64,000 bases of DNA from CAZLDI01 sp964558415 (GTDB lineage Bacteria; Chloroflexota; Dehalococcoidia; SM23-28-2; RBG-16-64-32): contig CAZLDI010000001.1 of NCBI GenBank assembly GCA_964558415.1, positions 1-64,000 of the forward strand, in the 5' to 3' direction. Every line of letters starts with the position of its first letter. The first letter of the stretch is position 1. The translations under genes and the position numbers were made by a program. Below, in pieces: positions 58,864 through 64,000 of the stretch. The notes beneath the pieces were generated by a model. It searched no databases and had not been told where the DNA came from. It saw nothing but the letters and a program-made list of their open reading frames with translations.

Positions 58864-59319
58864 ATGGCGCTGAAAGTGGGCGATACAGCCCCGGACTTCA
58901 CCCTTCGAGACGCGGCTCGGCAGGCGGTGGGCCTCGATGGTTTCAAGGGCGAGAAAGTCGTCGTGCTGGCCTTCTATTTGCTCGCCTTCACCCCCGGCTG
59001 AAGCATGGAGCTGAAGTGCTTCCACGATGTCGTGAGCGACTTCGAGGAAGCCGGCGCCCAGGTCCTGGGCGTAAGCGTGGACCCCTTCCCCAGCCAAGGG
59101 GCGTTCGCGAAAGAACTGGGCGTGACGTTCCCGCTACTATCGGACTGGCCGCGCTACGAGACGGCGAAGGCTTACGACGTCTGGCGCGACAATATCAACC
59201 TCGCGGCCCGCGTCACGTATGTGATCGATAAAGAGGGCATCATCCGCGGCGTTGTCGAGAGTGAGACGGACATGGAGTCGCACTCACGAGAGGCGTTGCG
59301 GATTGTGAGGGAGCTGTAG
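58864..59319 (+). CDS. Peroxiredoxin with in-frame TGA (probable selenoprotein)
   Basis: 151 residues if TGA at 58999-59001 (codon 46) is read as selenocysteine. Upstream MALKVGDTAPDFTLRD, GFKGEKVVVLAFYLLAFTPG, then TGA, then SMELKCFHDVVSDFEEAGAQ, VLGVSVDPFPS and RVTYVIDKEG. The codon is exactly where AhpE/Bcp-like peroxiredoxins have the peroxidatic Cys (TPxC), and both flanks continue in one frame. A SECIS-like hairpin starts 12 bases after the codon. Reduces peroxides; Cys at residue 51 could resolve. A 104-residue downstream open frame at 59005 is part of this gene. CAGGTG upstream of the ATG. A nonsense mutation cannot be excluded without selC/selA/selB evidence. Confidence 0.85.
59013..59043 (+). 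promoter_or_regulatory. SECIS-like hairpin downstream of the TGA codon
   Basis: GAAGT (59013-59017) pairs with ACTTC (59039-59043); GCT (59018-59020) with AGC (59035-59037), leaving G59038 bulged. U59021-C59022 form a 5'-side bulge, then CACG/CGTG (59023-59026 and 59031-59034) close a 4-base loop ATGT. In total 12 base pairs, with a bulged U, a 4-bp stem and a G-containing loop, as in E. coli fdhF-type bacterial SECIS elements. The match is structural; binding to SelB is not shown. Confidence 0.6.
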
Positions 59320-59354
59320 TAGGAGACGCTGCGAAGCTTTCGGTTCGCGTTCAG

Positions 59355-59822
59355 CTAGGAGGCGACCGGCGCCTTATCTTCCAGGCGGTCCAGCTCGACC
59401 GACCAGCGTTCGAACGTCTTCAGGCGCTCTTCCAGTTGGGCTTTCATCTCTTCCATTTGCGTGGTCTTCTGCCGGACGATGGCGTACTGCGCCTCGACTA
59501 CCTCGGTGGCCTTCACCAGTTGGCGCCTTTTCTCATTGACGTCTGATTCGGGCCTGTACTGCGCCCTGATCTCTCGCAGCATCTCCTCAGCGTCCACCAT
59601 GTCCTTGATGTCCGCGAGAGAGATGCCCAGGAGGTCCTGGAGGCGGCGAATCTGTTCGACCCTCTTGACGTCTGACTCCGAGTAGAGGCGAAAACCGCCG
59701 TCCATGCGGCTGGGGGGCCTTAAGAGTCCCTTCTCCTCGTAGAAGCGCAGGGTGCGCTGCGTTACGCCCGTACGCTCTGCGACTTCGCCGATCTGAAGAG
59801 ATGCATCACCGTTATCAGTCAC
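59355..59822 (-). CDS. MerR-family transcriptional regulator
   Basis: 155 residues. MerR HTH at residues about 10-80 (IGEVAERTGVTQRTLRFYEEKGLLRPPSR, RLYSESDVKRVEQIRRLQDLLG) followed by a long coiled coil (VEAQYAIVRQKTTQMEEMKAQLEERLKTF) without a metal-binding Cys, so a small-molecule type. GTG start with GAGGGAGGGG about 6 bases upstream. Convergent with the peroxiredoxin, so a link to oxidative stress is only positional. Confidence 0.85.
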   Translation of the reverse strand: MTDNGDASLQIGEVAERTGVTQRTLRFYEEKGLLRPPSRMDGGFRLYSESDVKRVEQIRRLQDLLGISLADIKDMVDAEEMLREIRAQYRPESDVNEKRRQLVKATEVVEAQYAIVRQKTTQMEEMKAQLEERLKTFERWSVELDRLEDKAPVAS

Positions 59823-59941
59823 AGGACGCCCCTCCCTCGAGCGCTACTCCGTACACTGCTACTCGACTGCAAGATATGCTTCCTTAACGCCTACGTCAAG
59901 GTAACAGTTGCGGGTTATCGCGTCGGCCGGATCGGACCGTG

Positions 59942-60688
59942 TTAGTCGTCGTCGTCGTGGTCATCGTGATCGTGACTCGCGGTCGCGCCGGCGGGTATCG
60001 TCGCATCGGTCCGCTCCTCGCGTTTGCGACCCCGTGCAGGCAGCGCCGATATCGCTTCGCGAAGACGAGCGAGCTTGGCAATCGACGAGCCATCGACGAT
60101 CACACCCACGGCGCCGGAGTCACGAACTGCCTTCAGCGTGGCTGGCTCGGCATCCACCGGGAGATCCACGAGAAGTGGCGTTCGCGCCAATGAGGCGGCA
60201 CGCCTCAGGGAGAGCATTCCTTCGAGTGTCAGGGGCAGACGAGGAATACCGAGCGCCAGCGCGTCCAGCCCCAGGTCGCCGAGCAGGCGGAGGTGTGTGT
60301 CGTCGGCATCCATTCTCGGCGTCAGCACGAAGCCGATCCTCTCCTCCACGAGCGCCTCCGCGGGCGCGTCTCCGTCCAGCCACACGAAGTCCGCCCCGGC
60401 CTCGCGCAGGGACGAAACGGTATTCGCGTCTACTCTGGCCGGATGCGCGCCGATCGGGGCCTTGCCTGCCTTCTTCAGGGCATCCTTGGTCTTACCGGCA
60501 TCGCCGTCAATGATCAGCACGTCTGCGCCCTGTTCCACCGCATCCGCAGCCTTGCCGGCTTCCTTATCGGATAATCGCACGACGCAGAGCATCGAGGCCG
60601 CCCTCACTTCCCTCGCAGCGGGCGCGAAGCCGAGCGGGGCCGGCGCTTGATGCGTTGTTTTTCGGATAAGGTCCGCAAGCTTGCTCAT
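59942..60688 (-). CDS. TIM-barrel-like hypothetical protein with His/Asp-rich tail
   Basis: 248 residues. Repeated alpha/beta units (ADVLIIDGDAGKTKDALKK, DFVWLDGDAPAEALVEERIGF, LALGIPRLPLTLEGMLSLRR, VGVIVDGSSIAKLARLREAI) suggest a barrel. The C-terminus ends HDHDDHDDDD, a likely metal-binding tail. No family recognised. GAGGAGAT precedes the ATG at 60688. Divergent from the SDR gene. Confidence 0.65.
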   Translation of the reverse strand: MSKLADLIRKTTHQAPAPLGFAPAAREVRAASMLCVVRLSDKEAGKAADAVEQGADVLIIDGDAGKTKDALKKAGKAPIGAHPARVDANTVSSLREAGADFVWLDGDAPAEALVEERIGFVLTPRMDADDTHLRLLGDLGLDALALGIPRLPLTLEGMLSLRRAASLARTPLLVDLPVDAEPATLKAVRDSGAVGVIVDGSSIAKLARLREAISALPARGRKREERTDATIPAGATASHDHDDHDDDD

Positions 60689-60797
60689 GGCATCTCCTCG
60701 CGAGTCATTATGGCAGACGCACCCGGCAACGGCGATGGCCCTGCATCATGCCCAATCCGTCTTGCGCTATGATGTTGAACCTAGAAGGAGGCTCCGT

Positions 60798-61562
60798 ATG
60801 GCACCGTCCAGACTCGAGGGTAAGACCGCGCTTGTCACCGGCGCGGGCTCAGGCATCGGCCGCGCGATCATCACGCTATTCGCACGCGAGGGGGCGAAGG
60901 TGATGGCGTCAGACATCAACGAAGACACGGCCCGCGCGGTTGCCGCGCAGATCGAGGATTCCGGCGGAGAGGCGCGACACCTGAAGACCGACACTTCGAA
61001 GGAAGACGACGTCAAGTCCGCGATCGGCACGACAGTTGCAGAGTGGGGACGGCTGGACATCCTGGTGAACAACGCCGGCATCGGCGGGCCGCAGTACAGC
61101 TGGGACCAGATCATCGGCGTCAACGAGTCCGGCGTCTACTACGGCTGTCTGCACGGGTTGCAGCAGATGGTTACGCAAGGAGGGGGAGGCGCGATCGTGA
61201 ACCTCGCTTCAATGGCCGGACTGATCGGAGCGCAGGCGCCGGGGGGTTTCTTCGGTGGCTTCGGATACGCCTACATCGCAGCGAAGCACGGCGTTATAGG
61301 GCTGACGAAGCAGTTTGGTCTGGACGGCGCGTCCAACAACATCCGCGTCAACGCGATATGCCCCGGCTGGGTCGATACGCCGCTGATAGAGCCGCTCAAG
61401 CAGATGCAGCCGCTGATCGACTGGGCTCTCGAGAACACGCCGATGGGCCGCCTGGGCACGCCTGAAGAGATGGCGAAGGCCGCGTTGTTCCTGGCGAGCG
61501 ATGACTCGTCGTTCATGACCGGCGCGTACCTGGTGGTGGACGGCGGCTGGACGGCCCGGTAG
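60798..61562 (+). CDS. Short-chain dehydrogenase/reductase
   Basis: 254 residues. Classic SDR: TGAGSGIGRAI for NAD(P) binding, NNAG in LVNNAGIGG, the catalytic YxxxK in YIAAKHGV, ICPGWVDTPL and GAYLVVDGGWT. DINED after the second strand suggests NAD preference. AGAAGGAG precedes the ATG at 60798; longer readings are unlikely. Substrate unknown. Confidence 0.92.
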   Translation: MAPSRLEGKTALVTGAGSGIGRAIITLFAREGAKVMASDINEDTARAVAAQIEDSGGEARHLKTDTSKEDDVKSAIGTTVAEWGRLDILVNNAGIGGPQYSWDQIIGVNESGVYYGCLHGLQQMVTQGGGGAIVNLASMAGLIGAQAPGGFFGGFGYAYIAAKHGVIGLTKQFGLDGASNNIRVNAICPGWVDTPLIEPLKQMQPLIDWALENTPMGRLGTPEEMAKAALFLASDDSSFMTGAYLVVDGGWTAR

Positions 61563-61601
61563 GCCCTCGGCGGGCGGCGGGCGCACACACAAGCGCAGCG
61601 C

Positions 61602-62369
61602 CTACAGGATGCGGCTGAGGAAGGCCCTTGTCCGCTCCTCACGAGGGGACCCGAACATCTCGGCAGGAACACCCTCCTCCACGATGACTCCACCGTCCAT
61701 GAACACGGCCCGGTTAGCCACTTCGCGGGCGAAGCCGATCTCGTGCGTGACGACGATCATGGTCATCCCTTCGCGAGCCAGGGCCTTCATCACCTCCAGC
61801 ACCTCGCCGATCAGTTCGGGGTCGAGGGCGGAGGTAGGTTCGTCGAACAACATCAGCTTGGGAGACATCGCCAGGGCGCGGGCGATCGCGACCCGTTGCT
61901 GCTGTCCGCCCGAGAGCTGAGACGGATACGCTTGCAACTTCGCGGCCAGGCCGACCTGGGTCAGAAGGCTCTCAGCCATCTCTCGAACGTGGGCGCGCGG
62001 CAGATTCCTAACACGCAACGGCGCTTCCATGACGTTTCCCAGCGCTGTTAGGTGAGGGAAGAGGTTGAAGCGCTGGAACACCATTCCGATCTCCGACCGC
62101 TTGCGCGCGATCTCCGGCTCCCGATCCTCAACCAGCCCCCCTGCCCTCTCTCGATATCCGACCAGTTCGCCGTCCACGCAGATGCGTCCGGCGTCCAGGG
62201 TCTCCAGGTGGTTGATGCAGCGCAGGAGCGTGGTCTTGCCGGAGCCGCTGGGACCCAACAGTACGACGACCTCCCCACGGTGCACTTCGAGCGAGACGCC
62301 GCGCAGTACTTCGAGGGGCCCGAAGCGCTTGCGCGCGTCAACGATCTGGACTATGGGGTCGCTGGTCAA
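61602..62369 (-). CDS. Polar amino-acid ABC transporter ATP-binding protein
   Basis: 255 residues, GlnQ type. Walker A GPSGSGKTTLL, Q-loop VFQRFNLFPHLT, signature LSGGQQQRVAIARAL, Walker B LMLFDEPTSALDPEL, H-switch VTHEIGFA. It works with the permease at 62366 and the binding protein at 63225. Start overlaps the permease stop by 4 bp. Confidence 0.93.
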   Translation of the reverse strand: MTSDPIVQIVDARKRFGPLEVLRGVSLEVHRGEVVVLLGPSGSGKTTLLRCINHLETLDAGRICVDGELVGYRERAGGLVEDREPEIARKRSEIGMVFQRFNLFPHLTALGNVMEAPLRVRNLPRAHVREMAESLLTQVGLAAKLQAYPSQLSGGQQQRVAIARALAMSPKLMLFDEPTSALDPELIGEVLEVMKALAREGMTMIVVTHEIGFAREVANRAVFMDGGVIVEEGVPAEMFGSPREERTRAFLSRIL

Positions 62370-63121
62370 GTGCGCCGCCCTCCCATGACGTTCATCGCAC
62401 GCGATAGGAGTGTCTGCGGCTGGTCGCGCTGTCCTACCGCCAGCACGCGTTCGAGTTCCGCCTGAAGGAGGCTGAAAACGGTCGTGAACGCCAGATACCA
62501 GATAGCGGCGACGACCAACAGCTCCATCACATCGAAGTTCCTGGCGTAGATCAGTTGCGTCGCACCCAGTAGCTCAACCAGGGCTATCGTCGAGGCGAGC
62601 GAGGTGTTCTTCAGCATCGCGATGAATTCGTTCCCCGTCGGCGGCACAACGACCCGTATGGCCTGCGGCAGGATCACGCGTCGCATGGCCTGAAACTGCG
62701 TCATGCCAAGCGATTTAGCCGCGTCCATCTGTCCGCTTTCCACTGAGAGAATACCGGCCCGCATGATCTCGGTCATGTAAGCGCCCTCATTAATCGCGAA
62801 TGCGATTATGGCGGCGCGAAATGCGGTGAGCTCGGTCGTGAACGTATGGCTGCCGATGAGTTGAGGAAGTCCAAAATAGAGCAAGTAGAGCTGAAGCAAC
62901 ACGGGCGTCCCACGGAAGAACCATACGTAGAACCCGGCCGCGCCGCTCACGAGCGCGTTTCGCGATATGCGCATGTAGGCGAACGTGAGGCCGAGCGTTA
63001 TCCCGATAGCCTGGCCCGCGACCGCGAGCTGGAGCGTCCGCCAGGCCCCCTCCCGGATAAGGGGGTTGAAGAGGAACTCTCGAACGGTGCCGAACTCGAA
63101 GTCGAAAGCCAGGATGATCAT
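62366..63121 (-). CDS. Polar amino-acid ABC transporter permease
   Basis: 251 residues, HisM/GlnP type. Membrane segments with the TM1 region LQLAVAGQAIGITLGLTFAYM, WFFRGTPVLLQLYLLYFGLPQ, FAINEGAYMTEIMRAGILSVESGQMDAAKSLGMTQFQAMRRVILPQA (EAA loop), and IALVELLGATQLIYARNF. Opens with MIILAFDFEFGTV. Separated from the binding-protein gene by a hairpin. Confidence 0.93.
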   Translation of the reverse strand: MIILAFDFEFGTVREFLFNPLIREGAWRTLQLAVAGQAIGITLGLTFAYMRISRNALVSGAAGFYVWFFRGTPVLLQLYLLYFGLPQLIGSHTFTTELTAFRAAIIAFAINEGAYMTEIMRAGILSVESGQMDAAKSLGMTQFQAMRRVILPQAIRVVVPPTGNEFIAMLKNTSLASTIALVELLGATQLIYARNFDVMELLVVAAIWYLAFTTVFSLLQAELERVLAVGQRDQPQTLLSRAMNVMGGRRT

Positions 63122-63168
63122 GGTGCCTCACCTCTGCGACGGGGCCACGCCACCCCCCGAAAACAAGG

Positions 63169-63202
63169 GCAGCCCTCGGGGTTTTGCGTACCCGAGGGCT
63201 GC
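63169..63202. terminator. Hairpin between binding protein and permease genes
   Basis: GCAGCCCTCGGG and its complement around a 10-base loop form a perfect 12-bp stem. On the minus strand it follows the binding-protein stop by about 22 bases and is followed by CCTTGTTTT. It may attenuate readthrough so that the binding protein is made in excess over the permease. Confidence 0.7.
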
Positions 63203-63224
63203 AACGGCTATGGAGCCACACGCG

Positions 63225-64000
63225 CTATTCTATACCACCGTCCGAAAGCCCCCAGGTCTCCAGGATGTCGGCGTACGTGCCGTCATCCATTATCTGCCGG
63301 AGCGCTGCCTCGACGGCCTCCTTAAGCTCCGTGGACCCCTTGCGCACGCCGATTCCGTACGGTGCGGATTCTATTGCACCGGCGGCGACCTCCAGCTCTC
63401 CGTCAGAATTCAGAGCGGAATCGGCCACCACGGGGTCGTCGGCGAGGTTCGCAGCCACTCTACCGAGCTTCAATTCCTGCACGGCTGTGGGATTGTCGGG
63501 GAACGCCTTGATGTCGATCGGGTCGTCGGCGCAGACGCCGTCATTGGCGGCCTCCATCTGGTCTATCTGAACCGTACCGCCCTGCGCCGCCGCCGCCAGA
63601 CCACAGAGGTCTTCGATCCCGGCGATTCCTTCCGGGTTGCCGGAGGCAACGAGGATGCCGGTACCGGCTTCAAAGTACGGGATCAGGTCTATCTCTGCGG
63701 AGCGCTCGTCGTTGATTGTGATGGCAGACCAGACGATGTCGTAGCGCTCCGCCTTGAGATCTCCGACGATTCCGGCGAAGTCCGCGACCTGCTGCGTCCT
63801 GACCTCCACCCCGAGCAGTTCCGCGACAGCATTCCAGAGGTCCACATCCAGCCCTACGGGATTCTCCGTCCCTTCCTCATAGGACTCGATTGGCGGGTAG
63901 GTGAAGTCCGAACCGATGAACAGCTCTCCGTCCTCCAGCTCGGGCACGTCGGAGATGTCGATGCCGCCTCCGGGCGACGCGCTGGCGGTCGGTGTTTCGT
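63225..64000 (-). CDS. Polar amino-acid ABC transporter substrate-binding protein (5' end off the window)
   Basis: About 258 residues visible to the right edge, family 3 solute-binding fold. Seen: GELFIGSDFTYPPIESYEEG, GLDVDLWNAVAELLG, DFAGIVGDLKAERYDIVWSAITINDERS, SAPYGIGVRKGSTELKEAVEAALRQ and YADILETWGLSDGG. A Ser/Pro/Thr linker (TASASPGGGIDI) marks the segment after the lipoprotein signal, which lies beyond 64000. Probably binds an amino acid or similar polar solute. Confidence 0.9.
   Translation of the reverse strand, partial: ETPTASASPGGGIDISDVPELEDGELFIGSDFTYPPIESYEEGTENPVGLDVDLWNAVAELLGVEVRTQQVADFAGIVGDLKAERYDIVWSAITINDERSAEIDLIPYFEAGTGILVASGNPEGIAGIEDLCGLAAAAQGGTVQIDQMEAANDGVCADDPIDIKAFPDNPTAVQELKLGRVAANLADDPVVADSALNSDGELEVAAGAIESAPYGIGVRKGSTELKEAVEAALRQIMDDGTYADILETWGLSDGGIE

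Noticed and set aside
59005..59319. Separate 104-residue gene beginning MELKCFHD
   Set aside because: Its start is in the middle of the peroxiredoxin fold, directly after the catalytic-site TGA, and the upstream frame carries the missing first strands. It is better explained as part of one selenoprotein gene.

Overview
The window is a GC-rich, gene-dense bacterial chromosome segment with short intergenic gaps, many GTG and TTG starts and many 1-4 nt start/stop overlaps. Gene content (T-box ileS, CIRCE-groESL, rpmH-rnpA-yidD-yidC-jag, class V FBPase/aldolase, DUF2851, DUF1122, a DHS-like polyamine gene, secreted proteins with Pro/Thr linkers) fits a free-living Chloroflexota, perhaps a Dehalococcoidia-like lineage. 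That placement is inference from content; no rRNA or tRNA gene was seen.

Layout. 0-7 kb: 3' part of a T-box-controlled ileS, zinc-ribbon protein, SufR-like regulator, PP2C-like protein-tsaD, DUF2851 with a small HTH protein. 7-9.2 kb: groES-groEL under a perfect CIRCE operator. 9.2-12 kb: two tandem alpha/beta-hydrolase/class III cyclase fusions. 12-17 kb: M16 peptidase, metallo-beta-lactamase-fold hydrolases and three consecutive GNAT acetyltransferases. 17-20.3 kb: lysA and holB. 20.5-25.2 kb: a block of exported proteins (a 57-residue Gly-rich repeat protein, a 1021-residue protein with four prealbumin-like repeats, two small IPT/Ig-like proteins) separated by strong hairpin terminators. 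25.4-29.9 kb: polyamine genes (speD, DHS-like synthase, arginase-family hydrolase) interleaved with an AAA+ ATPase. 30-34.5 kb: rpmH-rnpA-yidD-PQQ lipoprotein-yidC-jag-pfkB, running leftward. 34.6-37.8 kb: moaC, FKBP lipoprotein, moaA, rdgB. 38-50 kb: fbp, DUF1122, enoyl-CoA hydratase, folC-fabF-galE, thpR-amidohydrolase, split transketolase, CDF transporter. 50-58 kb: a large membrane-anchored zincin, then proB-thiolase-DUF35-COX24-like-proA. 58-64 kb: CopC-like membrane protein, a peroxiredoxin with in-frame TGA, MerR regulator, SDR, and a polar amino-acid ABC transporter cut by the window end.

Most notable observations: (1) the peroxiredoxin at 58864-59319 has an in-frame TGA exactly where the peroxidatic cysteine belongs, followed by a 12-bp hairpin with a bulged U of SECIS type, so it is probably a selenoprotein; (2) GC-rich palindromic elements appear to have inserted in frame inside ileS, a cyclase gene and holB (perhaps tsaD), resembling the RPE elements of Rickettsia; (3) at least eight genes have a sigma-70 -10 box 6-9 nt before the start codon, i.e. 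probably leaderless mRNAs, and this fixes several starts; (4) the arginase-family enzyme has Asn in place of a metal-binding His, and one hydrolase-cyclase has lost hydrolase catalytic residues.
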